A DNA stretch of 64,000 bases from Thiobacillus sp. SCUT-2 (GTDB lineage Bacteria > Pseudomonadota > Gammaproteobacteria > Burkholderiales > Thiobacillaceae): positions 682,001-746,000 of the forward strand of contig NZ_CP141769.1 of the NCBI RefSeq assembly GCF_035621355.1, given 5' to 3'. Every line of letters begins with the position of its first letter. Position 1 is the stretch's first letter. The position numbers were made by a program, and so were the translations under genes. Of the stretch, positions 34,531 through 47,340 are shown piece by piece. The notes under the pieces were generated by a model. It made no database searches and was not told the DNA's origin. It saw only the letters and a program-made list of their open reading frames with translations.

Positions 34531-35935
34531 AAGGCTCGCTGCCGTGCCGCCAGACGGCGGCTTCGAGTGCGTCGCCCGGCGCCATGCCCTGCGCGAGCAA
34601 GGCCACGACGATCCCGGTTAGACGGTCGCCCGAACCTGCCTGGGCGAGATGCGGGCCGCCGGTCGTGTTGATCGCATAGCGGCCCTGCGGGTGCGTGACG
34701 ACGGTGCCTGCGCCCTTGAGGGCGACGTGGGCGCGGAAACGGCGGGCGAGCATGCTTGCCGCGGCAATCCGGTCGGCCTGCACGTCGTACGTGCCGCATG
34801 CGAGCAGACGCGCGGCCTCGCCGGGGTGCGGGGTCAGCAGCGTCGGCGCGGTGCGTCGCGCCGCCATTTCGCTCAGGGCCGGATCGCCCGCCAGCAGGTT
34901 GAGGGCATCGGCATCCAGGACCAGCGGACAGGTCGAGGCGAGCGCGGTTTCGAGCAGTACGCGTGCCTGCGCGGCCTGGCCCAGGCCCGGGCCGAGTGCC
35001 AGCACGTCGAGCGGCGCGGCGACCAGACGTTCCGGCGGCGCAAACATCAGGCGCGGCTCGCCATAGTCGACCGCTACGCGCGCATCGAGCACGCCCAGCG
35101 TGACCGCACCTGCGCCGTACGCCAGCGCCGCACGTCCGGCGATGAGCGCCGCGCCGACCATGCCTTGCGCACCGCCGACCACGCCGGCATGGCCGAAGAC
35201 GCCCTTGTGGCTGTTGCGCGGCCGCGGCGGCAGGCGATGGCGCGCTTCCAGCCGGGTCAGCGCGCTGCCGGCGACGGCCGGCAGCATGTCCGGTTCGACG
35301 CCCAGCGCGTCGAGATGGAGGGTGCCGGCATGGTCCGGTCCGTCGGCGGTCAGCAGCCCCGGCTTCAAGCCGAGAAAGGTCAGCGTGTGGTCGGCACGCA
35401 CGGCGCAGCCACGGACCTGGCCGGTGTCGCCGTCGAGGCCGCTGGGCACGTCGAGCGCCAGCCGGGGGCAGGCCATGGCGTTGGCGAGCCCGATCCAGCG
35501 CGCGTCCTCGCCTTCGATCGCGCGCACCAGACCGACTCCGTAAAGCCCGTCGACCACCAGCCCGAAGGATTGCCCCGCCGGGACGTCCGTGAGCGCGTTT
35601 CCTCCCGCGTCGCGCCAGTCGGCCCAGGCGCGCGCGGCATCGGGCGGCAGGCGGGCCGGATCGGCGCGGCTCACGACGACCACGCGAAATCCCTGGGCGG
35701 CAAGCAGCCGAGCGGTCACGAGGGCGTCGCCGCCGTTGTTGCCGGGGCCGGCGAGGACCAGGATCGGCTCGCCGGTATCCCGGGCGAGCATGCAAGCCAG
35801 ATCGGCCGCGGCGGCGCCGGCGCCCGCCATCAGCGGACGGCCGGGATGGGCGGCGGTCCAGCGGTGCTCGATTTCGCGAAGGTCGGCAGCGGCGAACAGC
35901 GGCGGCGAGACGAGCGTGAACGGATCGATCGGCAT
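34508..35935 (-). CDS. nnr: Bifunctional NAD(P)H-hydrate epimerase/dehydratase
   Basis: This enzyme repairs hydrated NAD(P)H by epimerisation and ADP-dependent dehydration. The 475-aa protein has the YjeF N-terminal epimerase domain (GPGNNGGDALVTARLL near residue 60; DGLYGVGL; DVPSGLDGDTG) and the ribokinase-like dehydratase domain (HKGVFGHAGVVGG; TPHPGEAARLL; AGSGDRLTGI, usually AGTGDVLAGI). ATG 35935 gives MPIDPFTLVSPPLF; an in-frame TTG at 35944 is less likely. Confidence 0.93.
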   Translation of the reverse strand: MPIDPFTLVSPPLFAAADLREIEHRWTAAHPGRPLMAGAGAAAADLACMLARDTGEPILVLAGPGNNGGDALVTARLLAAQGFRVVVVSRADPARLPPDAARAWADWRDAGGNALTDVPAGQSFGLVVDGLYGVGLVRAIEGEDARWIGLANAMACPRLALDVPSGLDGDTGQVRGCAVRADHTLTFLGLKPGLLTADGPDHAGTLHLDALGVEPDMLPAVAGSALTRLEARHRLPPRPRNSHKGVFGHAGVVGGAQGMVGAALIAGRAALAYGAGAVTLGVLDARVAVDYGEPRLMFAPPERLVAAPLDVLALGPGLGQAAQARVLLETALASTCPLVLDADALNLLAGDPALSEMAARRTAPTLLTPHPGEAARLLACGTYDVQADRIAAASMLARRFRAHVALKGAGTVVTHPQGRYAINTTGGPHLAQAGSGDRLTGIVVALLAQGMAPGDALEAAVWRHGSEPSIPPAAI

Positions 35936-36050
35936 CGGGGGCAAGCTCGAAGTGGGCGTGGGTGCATCTTAATCCGGCGGCCGGGGCGACTTGCAAGCGC
36001 GGCGACGGAATCTACACTTCGAAGCATCCGGATGTTTGCAGGACGCTGCC

Positions 36051-36293
36051 ATGGATATTCGTCATCGCAACCCCGGGGGGGCGCCGGTCGTGCAGTGCGC
36101 CGACGAAGACACCTGCACGGTGTTCAGCTGCGAAGTCTGTCTGGTGGAAATCCCCCCCGATGCAGTCAAGCTGATGGATGCGCAGGACTACGTCCATCAT
36201 TTCTGCGGCCTCGATTGCCTCGAAATCTGGCAGCGGCAGGCCGCCCACCCGCAACCGGCCCGTCCGGCGAGGCGCTTCGATCGGCTAAAATAG
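36051..36293 (+). CDS. Small Cys-rich zinc-ribbon-like protein (DUF3330-like)
   Basis: The 80-aa protein contains CEVC near residue 25 and FCGLDC near residue 49, a CxxC...CxxxC arrangement typical of small metal-binding ribbons, with VHHF between them. It resembles DUF3330 proteins, some of which travel on mercury-resistance transposons; no transposon or mer gene is present here. ATG 36051 is preferred, and the frame is open 20 codons further upstream. It ends 28 nt before purL, and its stop codon begins the purL leader hairpin. Confidence 0.7.
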   Translation: MDIRHRNPGGAPVVQCADEDTCTVFSCEVCLVEIPPDAVKLMDAQDYVHHFCGLDCLEIWQRQAAHPQPARPARRFDRLK

Positions 36294-36319
36294 CGTCTTT
36301 GCCCTGTTTGCAAAGACGC
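36293..36319 (+). promoter_or_regulatory. Hairpin directly upstream of purL
   Basis: GCGTCTTTG (36293-36301) pairs perfectly with CAAAGACGC (36311-36319) across a 9-nt loop and ends 2 nt before the purL ATG. A -10-like TAAAAT lies at 36286-36291 within GCTAAAATAGC, itself an inverted repeat. No Shine-Dalgarno is visible. The hairpin may control purL initiation or stabilise the 5' end; no T-run follows. Confidence 0.6.
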
Positions 36320-36321
36320 AC

Positions 36322-40278
<3,957 letters not shown>

Positions 40279-40299
40279 TGCGCGTTGATATGCGAAAAT

Positions 40300-40330
40300 A
40301 GCGGGCTTTGCCGAAATAACCCCGCTTTTT
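40300..40330 (+). terminator. Terminator-like hairpin between purL and ppc
   Basis: AGCGGG (40300-40305) pairs with CCCGCT (40321-40326) and is followed by a T-run ending at 40330. It could terminate purL transcripts, but it lies only 4 nt before the ppc ATG and takes up the space where a ribosome site would be, so it may instead be part of a ppc leader switch. Confidence 0.6.
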
Positions 40331-40334
40331 GCCC

Positions 40335-43154
40335 ATGAATGCACCCGAAACTCTCCTGACGGATGACCACCTGCGCGCGCAGGTCAAGCTGCTGGGCACG
40401 CTGCTCGGCCAGGTGCTGCTGCAGTTCGCCGGCGAAGACGTGTTCGAGGCCGTCGAAACGCTGCGCCGCGGCTTCGCCGAGCTGCATCAGCAGGAAGACC
40501 AGCAGCGGCGCAGCGAGCTGATGGCGATGATCGACGCGATGCCCGCCGCCAAGGTCGAGCTGGTGGTGCGCGCCTTCTCCGCCTATTTCAAGCTCGTCAA
40601 TGTCGCCGAGGAGAGCTTCGCGCACCGCAACCGCCGCCGCATGCTGTCGCACGGGCTGCCGCTGTGGGAAGGCTCGTTCGATCGTACCGTCGAGGAGCTG
40701 AAGGCGCAGGGGATTTCGGTCAACACGCTGCAGGGCATGGTCGACCGCCTGCACTATGCGCCGGTGTTCACCGCCCATCCGACCGAGGCGCGCCGCCGCG
40801 CGGTGATGGAGGGCATGCGCCGGGTGTTCCTGATCTGCGACCAGCTCTACAGCCCGACGCTCGGCGTGAACGACCAGCGCGAACTGGAAGCGCAGCTCGC
40901 CGCCGAGATCCAGGTGATGTGGCGCACCGACGAGCTGCGCTCCGCCAAGCTCGAGGTGCGCGACGAGGTGCGCAACGGTCTCTACTACGTGCGCGAGGCG
41001 CTGTTCGAGGCGGTGCCCAAGGCCTATTACTTCTTCGAGAAGGCGCTGCGCAAGCACTACGGCATGAACGCCGACGGCGTCGCGCCGATCGCCGTGCCGA
41101 GCTTCATCCGCTTCGGTTCGTGGATCGGCGGCGATCGCGACGGCAACCCCTTCGTGACGGCGGACGTCACCGAGTGGACGGTGCATACCCAGATGCAGGA
41201 GGCGCTGCTGGAATACCGTGCCCGTGTCCGCAGCCTGCGGCAGACGCTGACCCACAGCCGCGACTGGTGCACGCCGTCCGCGGCCTTCTCGGAGCGGCTG
41301 CGCGAGTACGAGGACGCGTTCGGCGACCAGGTGTTCCGCGGCACCGCGGTGCAGCTCTACAGCCGCGAACCCTACCGCCGCATGGCCGCGATCATGATGG
41401 CGCGGCTCGACGCCAACCTGTCCTACGTCCACCAATGCCTGGCCGACGTGCCGAGCTTCACCTCGCATCTCGCCTACGAGAACGCCGCGGCCTTCCTCGA
41501 GGACCTTTACCTGGTGCGCGATTCGCTGATCAGCCACGGCGACCGCATCGTCGCGACGCAGGACCTGCAGGCGCTGATCCGCCTGGTCGAGAGCTTCGGC
41601 TTCCACCTGCTGCAGCTCGACATCCGCCAGGAATCGACCGTGCATACGCGCACCGTTGCCGCGGTGCTGCAGCAGATCGACCCCGACTTCGACTACCTGG
41701 CCGCGAACGAGACCGACCGCCTGCAGCGGCTGTCGGCGTGGATCGGGCACATCGACCCCATCGAGCTCAACGACGTGTCGTTCGACGACGAGGCGCGCGA
41801 GGCGCTCGCGGTGTTCCGCCGCATGGCCAAGCTGCAGGCCGAGGTGGGCGACGAGGTGTTCGGCACCTACGTGATCTCGATGACGCACAGCGCCTCGCAC
41901 GTGATGGAGGTGATGCTGCTCGCGCGCCTGGTCGGCCTGTGCGGCCACACCGGCAGAGACTGGTTCTGCCGCATCCAGGTGGCGCCGCTGTTCGAGACGG
42001 TCGACGACCTGCAGCGCAGCCAGGCGATCCTCGACCAGCTGCTGTCGAACAAGATCTACCGCGGACTGGTGGCCGCCAACGGCAATCACCAGGAAGTCAT
42101 GCTCGGCTACTCGGATTCGTGCAAGGACGGCGGCATCCTGGCGTCGAACTGGAATCTGTACCAGGCGCAGCTGTCGATCATCGCGCTGACGCAGAAGTAC
42201 GGCGTCGAGTGCCGCCTGTTCCATGGCCGCGGCGGCACCGTCGGGCGCGGCGGCGGCCCGACCCACGACGCGATCCTGTCGCAGCCGCCCGGCACCGTGA
42301 ACGGCGAGATCAAGTTCACCGAGCAGGGCGAGATGCTCTACTACAAGTACAGCAATCCCGAGACCGCCAACTACGAAATCGGCATGGGCGTGACCGGCCT
42401 CCTGAAGGCGAGCGCGACCGCGCTGAAGAAATGCGAGGTGCGCTACCCGCAGGAATACCTCGACTGGATGCGCGACATCGCCGCGGCGGGCGAGACCGCC
42501 TACCGCGGGCTGATCGGGATGGAAGGCTTCATCGACTACTTCTACGAGAACACCCCGGTCAGCGAGCTCGGCACGCTCAACATCGGCAGCCGACCCTCGC
42601 ACCGCAAGAAGGCCGACCGCTCGTTGGGCTCGATCCGCGCGATCCCCTGGGTGTTCGGCTGGGCGCAGTCGCGCCACACGCTGCCGGCATGGTACGGCAT
42701 CGGCAGCGCGCTGAAGGGCTTCATCGAGGGCCAGCCCGACGGCCTCGCACACCTGCAGGCGATGTGCCGCGAGTGGCCCTTCTTCCGCGCGCTGCTGTCC
42801 AACGTGCAGATGGCGCTGACCAAGGCCGACATGGAGATCGCCGAGGAATACGCCGGCCTGTGCGAACATCCGAATGCGACGGCGATTTACCGGGCCGTGG
42901 CGGACGAGTTCGATCTGACCGTATCGACGGTGAAGCAGGTCGCGCAGATCGAGAACCTGCTCGAGGACAATCCCTCGCTGGCGCTGTCGATCTCGCGCCG
43001 CCGGCCCTACATGGACCCGATCAACCACATCCAGGTCCGGCTGCTGAAGCGCTATCGCTCCGAGAGCCTGTGGGAATCGGAACAGGATTCGTGGCTGACG
43101 CCGCTCAAGCGCTCGATCAACGCGATCGCCGCGGGGATGCGCAACACCGGCTGA
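40335..43154 (+). CDS. ppc: Phosphoenolpyruvate carboxylase
   Basis: PEP carboxylase adds bicarbonate to PEP to give oxaloacetate, refilling the TCA cycle. The 939-aa protein shows the catalytic FTAHPTEARRR (His about residue 148), GYSDSCKDGG with the active-site Lys near 596, FHGRGGTVGRGGGPTHDAIL and the conserved C-terminal ending NTG. The start at ATG 40335 follows a hairpin and T-run with no Shine-Dalgarno. The next gene begins 1 nt after the stop. Confidence 0.96.
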   Translation: MNAPETLLTDDHLRAQVKLLGTLLGQVLLQFAGEDVFEAVETLRRGFAELHQQEDQQRRSELMAMIDAMPAAKVELVVRAFSAYFKLVNVAEESFAHRNRRRMLSHGLPLWEGSFDRTVEELKAQGISVNTLQGMVDRLHYAPVFTAHPTEARRRAVMEGMRRVFLICDQLYSPTLGVNDQRELEAQLAAEIQVMWRTDELRSAKLEVRDEVRNGLYYVREALFEAVPKAYYFFEKALRKHYGMNADGVAPIAVPSFIRFGSWIGGDRDGNPFVTADVTEWTVHTQMQEALLEYRARVRSLRQTLTHSRDWCTPSAAFSERLREYEDAFGDQVFRGTAVQLYSREPYRRMAAIMMARLDANLSYVHQCLADVPSFTSHLAYENAAAFLEDLYLVRDSLISHGDRIVATQDLQALIRLVESFGFHLLQLDIRQESTVHTRTVAAVLQQIDPDFDYLAANETDRLQRLSAWIGHIDPIELNDVSFDDEAREALAVFRRMAKLQAEVGDEVFGTYVISMTHSASHVMEVMLLARLVGLCGHTGRDWFCRIQVAPLFETVDDLQRSQAILDQLLSNKIYRGLVAANGNHQEVMLGYSDSCKDGGILASNWNLYQAQLSIIALTQKYGVECRLFHGRGGTVGRGGGPTHDAILSQPPGTVNGEIKFTEQGEMLYYKYSNPETANYEIGMGVTGLLKASATALKKCEVRYPQEYLDWMRDIAAAGETAYRGLIGMEGFIDYFYENTPVSELGTLNIGSRPSHRKKADRSLGSIRAIPWVFGWAQSRHTLPAWYGIGSALKGFIEGQPDGLAHLQAMCREWPFFRALLSNVQMALTKADMEIAEEYAGLCEHPNATAIYRAVADEFDLTVSTVKQVAQIENLLEDNPSLALSISRRRPYMDPINHIQVRLLKRYRSESLWESEQDSWLTPLKRSINAIAAGMRNTG

Positions 43155-43155
43155 C

Positions 43156-43728
43156 ATGGACGGAGACGAGGGTTCCGCTCCTGATCGTCCGAAGTCCCGC
43201 GGACTGGCCGTCTCGATCGGCCTGAACGTCGTGCTGTTCCTGCTGGCGTGCGGCCTGATGCTGTATGCGTTCATGCTCAACGTCGACCTCGGCGACGTCA
43301 AGCGCAGCCTCTCCAAGGAAGCCGAGACGCGCCAGCAGACCGAGCAGTACCTGATCGAAACGCGCAATCGCCTCACCGAGAGCCTGCGCGAAATCGAGCA
43401 GCTGAAGGCGCAGGTCGCCTACAAGGAGGCCGACGCCGCGCAGGCTGCCGCCGCGGCCAAGCCGGCACTGCCGGTCGTCGTCTCCTTCCGCTCTTCGCTG
43501 CTGGGAAAGGGCCTGGTGGCGGAGATCGAGAACACCAGCGAGCGCTACCTCACCGTGATGCTCGCCGTGCGCAATCCGACGCTGGCGACGGCCAAGCGCT
43601 TCAAGCTGGATCTCGCACCGCGCGCCACGACCGGTTTCGGCCACCTCGAGGGCTGGCAGTTCGCTTCCGGCGACGAACTCAGCCTGTTCAACGACGACTT
43701 CAACGCGCTTAAGATCACCGTGCCCTGA
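43156..43728 (+). CDS. Single-pass membrane protein with coiled coil, function unknown
   Basis: The 190-aa product has a short basic cytoplasmic N-terminus, one transmembrane helix (about residues 17-38, SIGLNVVLFLLACGLMLYAF), a coiled coil (about 45-90) and a compact domain with a GHLEGWQFASGDELSLFND motif. I do not recognise a characterised family. It starts one base after the ppc stop and is probably co-transcribed with it. Confidence 0.75.
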   Translation: MDGDEGSAPDRPKSRGLAVSIGLNVVLFLLACGLMLYAFMLNVDLGDVKRSLSKEAETRQQTEQYLIETRNRLTESLREIEQLKAQVAYKEADAAQAAAAAKPALPVVVSFRSSLLGKGLVAEIENTSERYLTVMLAVRNPTLATAKRFKLDLAPRATTGFGHLEGWQFASGDELSLFNDDFNALKITVP

Positions 43729-43807
43729 AGGCACGGCGGCGCATCCAGGCCCGCGCGGCAAGCCTCGGGCGCCGCACTGGATTTCCCGCCCCGGCTGTGA
43801 TAAAAAA

Positions 43808-43826
43808 GACTTCACTGTCTGAAGTC
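43808..43826 (+). promoter_or_regulatory. Hairpin upstream of hemN
   Basis: GACTTCA pairs with TGAAGTC around a 5-nt loop, ending 11 nt before the hemN ATG and preceded by an AT-rich GATAAAAAA stretch. It could be the 5' structure of the hemN transcript. No FNR-type site was seen nearby. Confidence 0.45.
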
Positions 43827-43837
43827 TGGGTGCCCCG

Positions 43838-45208
43838 ATGACCGCCACCACGCTGGAACTGCTCCAGAAATACAGCGTACCCGGCCCGCGCTACACGTCC
43901 TATCCGACCGCGCCGTATTTCAGCAAGGCCTTCGGCGAGGCCGACTGGCTCGACGCATTGAATGCGCCGGCGGCCGACCGGGGGCTCTCCTTGTACGCCC
44001 ATATCCCGTTCTGCGACTCGCTCTGCTACTACTGCGGCTGCAACATGGTGGCGACGCGGGACTATCGCAAGACCCAGCCCTATCTGGCCGCGCTGGACCG
44101 GGAGATGGCGCGCACCGCCGAGCACGTCGACCCGGCGCGCCTGGTGCACCAGCTGCATTGGGGCGGCGGCACGCCGACCTATCTGAACCCCGACGACATC
44201 CGCCGGCTGATGGCGATGATGCGCACGCACTTCAAGGTGGCCGACGATGCCGAAATCAGCTGCGAGGCCGATCCACGCGAGCTGACGCGCGCCCATCTGG
44301 AGGCCTTGCGCGAATCCGGCTTCAACCGCATCTCGTTCGGCGTGCAGGACATGGATCCGGCGGTGCAGCAGGCGGTCAACCGCATCCAGCCCGAGGCGCT
44401 GATCCAGCAGGTGATCGACTGGTCGCGCGAACTCGGGTTCGCCAGCATCAACCTGGACCTGATCGTGGGCCTGCCGAAGCAGACGGTCTCCAGCTTCCGC
44501 CGCACGCTCGAACGCGTGACCCAATGGTCGCCGGACCGGCTGGCCGTGTTCTCGTACGCCCATGTGCCGTGGCTGAAGAAGCACCAGAACCTGATCCGCG
44601 AGGCCGAGCTGCCGGACGCGGCCACCCGCCTCGACCTGCAGCAGGCGGTCAACGAAATCCTCGGCACGGCAGGCTACGTCAACATCGGTCTCGACCATTT
44701 CGCGCGGCCGGAGGACGAACTGGTGCGCGCGCAGCAGAACAAGACCTTGTGGCGGAATTTCCAGGGCTACACGACGCACAAGGACTGCGACATTCTCGCG
44801 TTCGGCGTATCCAGCATCAGCCAGACCGCCGACGTGTACATGCAGAACGACAAGAGCCTCAAGCGCTACGAGGACCGCATCGCCCGAGACGGCTTCGCCG
44901 TCGAACGCGGCGTGAAGCTCAGCCGCGACGACCAGATCCGCCGCGACGCGATCACCCGCGTGATGTGCGATCTGGAGCTCGACTTTGCAGCCTTCGGCCG
45001 GGAGTGGGACATCGTCTTCAGCGACTATTTCGCCGAGCCCCTGGCCGACCTGCGGCCCCTCGCCGACGACGGGCTGGTCGAAATCGAGGCGGAGCGCATT
45101 CGCGTCACGCCGCGCGGGCGCCTGTTCCTCCGCAACATCGGCATGTGCTTCGACCGCTACCTCAAGGAAGCCGCCAGCCAGCAGCCGCGTTATTCCCGGA
45201 CCGCCTGA
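43838..45208 (+). CDS. hemN: Oxygen-independent coproporphyrinogen III oxidase HemN
   Basis: HemN is a radical-SAM enzyme that decarboxylates coproporphyrinogen III to protoporphyrinogen IX without oxygen. The 456-aa protein has PGPRYTSYPTAP near the N-terminus, the cluster motif CDSLCYYCGC (Cys59, Cys63, Cys66, with Cys68 following), HWGGGTPTYL, and the HemN C-terminal domain. The first Tyr-rich segment and CGC context mark true HemN rather than HemW. It supplies haem when oxygen is low, which suits the cbb3 oxidase genes 6 kb away. Confidence 0.95.
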   Translation: MTATTLELLQKYSVPGPRYTSYPTAPYFSKAFGEADWLDALNAPAADRGLSLYAHIPFCDSLCYYCGCNMVATRDYRKTQPYLAALDREMARTAEHVDPARLVHQLHWGGGTPTYLNPDDIRRLMAMMRTHFKVADDAEISCEADPRELTRAHLEALRESGFNRISFGVQDMDPAVQQAVNRIQPEALIQQVIDWSRELGFASINLDLIVGLPKQTVSSFRRTLERVTQWSPDRLAVFSYAHVPWLKKHQNLIREAELPDAATRLDLQQAVNEILGTAGYVNIGLDHFARPEDELVRAQQNKTLWRNFQGYTTHKDCDILAFGVSSISQTADVYMQNDKSLKRYEDRIARDGFAVERGVKLSRDDQIRRDAITRVMCDLELDFAAFGREWDIVFSDYFAEPLADLRPLADDGLVEIEAERIRVTPRGRLFLRNIGMCFDRYLKEAASQQPRYSRTA

Positions 45209-45247
45209 CTCCGTGTCGGACGCGCCACGGCGGCAGGCCGCGTCGTG

Positions 45248-45277
45248 TTGACAAATCGGCGGTGACTTCGGGATAGT
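45248..45277 (+). promoter_or_regulatory. Putative promoter of the MASE1-GGDEF gene
   Basis: TTGACA (45248-45253) and GATAGT (45272-45277) are 18 bp apart, about 75 nt before the gene's ATG. A 14-codon open frame (45310-45354) in the leader overlaps the start codon and could couple translation. Confidence 0.55.
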
Positions 45278-45350
45278 CTGCCGTTAACAAGATGGCGGAG
45301 CGCGACACTATGAGGCAAGCGGAACGGGCCCGGCGCGGCGCTCGAAACGC

Positions 45351-46877
45351 ATGACGCCGGGCGACCGATCAGGCGTCGACCCGCGTCCTGCGCAGCTGTC
45401 CCGGTATCGCCTGCTTGTTCCGCTGGCCGCGGGCCTGGGGTATTACCTGAGCGCCAGGCTTGGCGTGGCCGCCTCGGCCATGTCGGAGGGCATTTCCATC
45501 TTCTGGCTGCCCAACGGCATCCTGCTGGCCGCCCTGCTGATGGCGCCGCGACGCACATGGCCGCTGTACATGCTGGCGGCCGTGCTCGCGGAGATCGCCG
45601 CCGACCTGCCTACATTCACGCTTGCCCAGGCGCTCGGCTTCGCCGCCGTCAACGTGTTCGAGTGCACGCTGGCGGCCATGCTGCTGCAGCGGTTCGCCCG
45701 CCCCTTCGTGCTCGACCGCTTGCGCCATGTCGTGCTGTTCGGCGTGTTTGCACTGGTCGTGGCGGCCGGGCTGGCCGCCCTGCTGGGGGCGCTCATCTAT
45801 TCGCAGACCGTCGCCACCGCCACCTCGTTCTGGACCTTCTGGATGATCTGGTGGCTGGGCGACGGCCTGGGGGTGCTGCTCGTCACGCCGCTCCTGCTGA
45901 GCTGGCTGCAGGGCAGCGGCGAGCCGACCGAACGCCGCCATCTGGAAGCGATGGCGCTGTTCGTGTCGACCCTGCTGCTGACGATCTGGGTGTTTACCCA
46001 CGCTCCCGACAGCACTGACATTCCCCGACGCCCCTTCCTGCTGGTGCCGCTGTCGCTCTGGGCGGCGGTCCGCTTCGGCGTGCGGGGAGCGGCCAGCATC
46101 GGATTGCTGGTTGCGGCCATCGGCATCGCCGCGAGCCTCCATGGCATGGGTCCGCTGGTGGTGGCGACGCCGGAGCATACGAGCCTGCTGCTGCAGGAGT
46201 TCCTGGCGGTGCAGGCGCTGTCGTCCCTTGTGCTGGCCGCCTTGCTGCAGGAGGTGCGCACCACGCACGGGGCACTCAATCGCTTGAACCGCGAACTTGA
46301 GGCGCGGGTGGAGGCGCGCACCCGCGAACTGCAGCAGGCCATCCAGCATCTCGAGGAGCTGGCTTCGACCGACCCGCTCACGGGCGCCAGCAACCGCCGT
46401 CATTTCCTCGAGGTGGCGCGGACCGAGATCAGCCGTGCCAGGCGTCAGGGCTCTCCCCTGTCGGTGGTCATGTTGGACATCGATTTCTTCAAGGCGATCA
46501 ACGATCGCTTCGGCCACGAGATCGGCGACAAGGTGCTGGCGGGGCTGGCCGCCACCGTGCATACGTCCCTGCGTGGGGGCGACATCTTTGCCCGTCTGGG
46601 CGGCGAGGAGTTCATTCTCATGCTGCCGGGGCAGGGCATCGACGAGGCGTATCAGCTGGCCGAGCGCCTGCGGGTGCGGGTCGCGTCGATGGAGGTGCCC
46701 GATTGTCCGGCAGGCATCACCATCAGCGCCGGGGTGGCGGGCCTGCAGGATGCCGGCGACGAGATCGGCACCCTGCTGCGGCGGGCCGACCAGGCGCTCT
46801 ACGAGGCCAAGCACCGGGGCCGCAACCGGACCTGCATCGCGGAAACGGGTCTGGGGCCGACCGTTGCGGACGCGTAG
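45351..46877 (+). CDS. MASE1-GGDEF diguanylate cyclase
   Basis: The 508-aa protein has an N-terminal multi-pass membrane sensor of the MASE1 type (about residues 20-305, with FWLPNGILLAALLM and WWLGDGLGVLLVTPLLL), a short coiled coil (about 310-335) and a GGDEF domain (about 340-500). The active site is intact (RLGGEEFILM), with an RxxD I-site (RGGD) five residues upstream. It is predicted to make c-di-GMP at the membrane in response to an unknown signal. It is convergent with the cbb3 cluster, with a 3-nt gap. Confidence 0.92.
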   Translation: MTPGDRSGVDPRPAQLSRYRLLVPLAAGLGYYLSARLGVAASAMSEGISIFWLPNGILLAALLMAPRRTWPLYMLAAVLAEIAADLPTFTLAQALGFAAVNVFECTLAAMLLQRFARPFVLDRLRHVVLFGVFALVVAAGLAALLGALIYSQTVATATSFWTFWMIWWLGDGLGVLLVTPLLLSWLQGSGEPTERRHLEAMALFVSTLLLTIWVFTHAPDSTDIPRRPFLLVPLSLWAAVRFGVRGAASIGLLVAAIGIAASLHGMGPLVVATPEHTSLLLQEFLAVQALSSLVLAALLQEVRTTHGALNRLNRELEARVEARTRELQQAIQHLEELASTDPLTGASNRRHFLEVARTEISRARRQGSPLSVVMLDIDFFKAINDRFGHEIGDKVLAGLAATVHTSLRGGDIFARLGGEEFILMLPGQGIDEAYQLAERLRVRVASMEVPDCPAGITISAGVAGLQDAGDEIGTLLRRADQALYEAKHRGRNRTCIAETGLGPTVADA

Positions 46878-46880
46878 GCA

Positions 46881-47180
46881 TCAGCAGCAGCCGCTTCCGT
46901 CGTCGCGCTTGGGGCAGCCTTCGGGCCGCTTGCGCGGCGGCAGCGGGCAGCGGTTGATCTCGTCCGCGCTACGCTGGAAGTAGCAGGTCAGGGCGCTGGA
47001 CGCGATGCCCAGCAGCCAGAACACGAAGAAGCCGACGGTGTAGGCGGCGATGCGCTGACCGATCAGGGCTTCGCCGCGGTACATGAGCTGCAGCGGGTCG
47101 AACAGCGTCGTGAAAACGATGTCCGCCACCCCCGCGACGAGGAAGGACGGCCACAGGATATGGATGAGGCGCTGCATCAT
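46881..47180 (-). CDS. Two-TM protein with Cys-rich tail, end of the cbb3 cluster
   Basis: The 99-aa product has two hydrophobic helices (about residues 9-27 and 43-66) and a basic tail that ends with CPKRDDGSGCC, preceded by another Cys in NRCPLPP. No known family is recognised. It is the last gene of the minus-strand cco run, 25 nt after the DUF3149 gene. The Cys tail could bind metal, possibly copper or haem handling for the oxidase; that is inference from position. Confidence 0.7.
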   Translation of the reverse strand: MMQRLIHILWPSFLVAGVADIVFTTLFDPLQLMYRGEALIGQRIAAYTVGFFVFWLLGIASSALTCYFQRSADEINRCPLPPRKRPEGCPKRDDGSGCC

Positions 47181-47205
47181 GGCGTGCTTCTCCTCTGCCG
47201 GGTGC

Positions 47206-47340
47206 TCATTCCTCGGGCGTGTTCATCTTCCGCTTGTACCAGACCATCAGCGCGATTGCCATGCCGATGATGAACAGGATGGTGAAGAGGCTCAGCAGGC
47301 CGATCGGGCTGCGGAACAGCAAGTCAAGGATGGCGTTCAT
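47206..47340 (-). CDS. DUF3149 single-TM peptide
   Basis: This 44-aa frame, MNAILDLLFRSPIGLLSLFT onward, has one transmembrane helix and a short basic/acidic tail ending NTPEE. It matches the DUF3149 pattern found near cbb3 oxidase and related respiratory genes in Betaproteobacteria. It overlaps the end of the ccoH gene by 17 nt. Its role is unknown; a small oxidase-associated subunit or assembly factor is plausible. Confidence 0.8.
   Translation of the reverse strand: MNAILDLLFRSPIGLLSLFTILFIIGMAIALMVWYKRKMNTPEE

Noticed and set aside
36051-36293. Remnant of a mercury transposon
   Set aside because: Although the protein is DUF3330-like, no inverted repeats, transposase or mer genes are nearby.
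45310-45354. 14-codon leader peptide before the MASE1-GGDEF gene
   Set aside because: It overlaps the start codon as ATGA, which is suggestive, but there is no ribosome site or regulatory codon run to support it as a gene.
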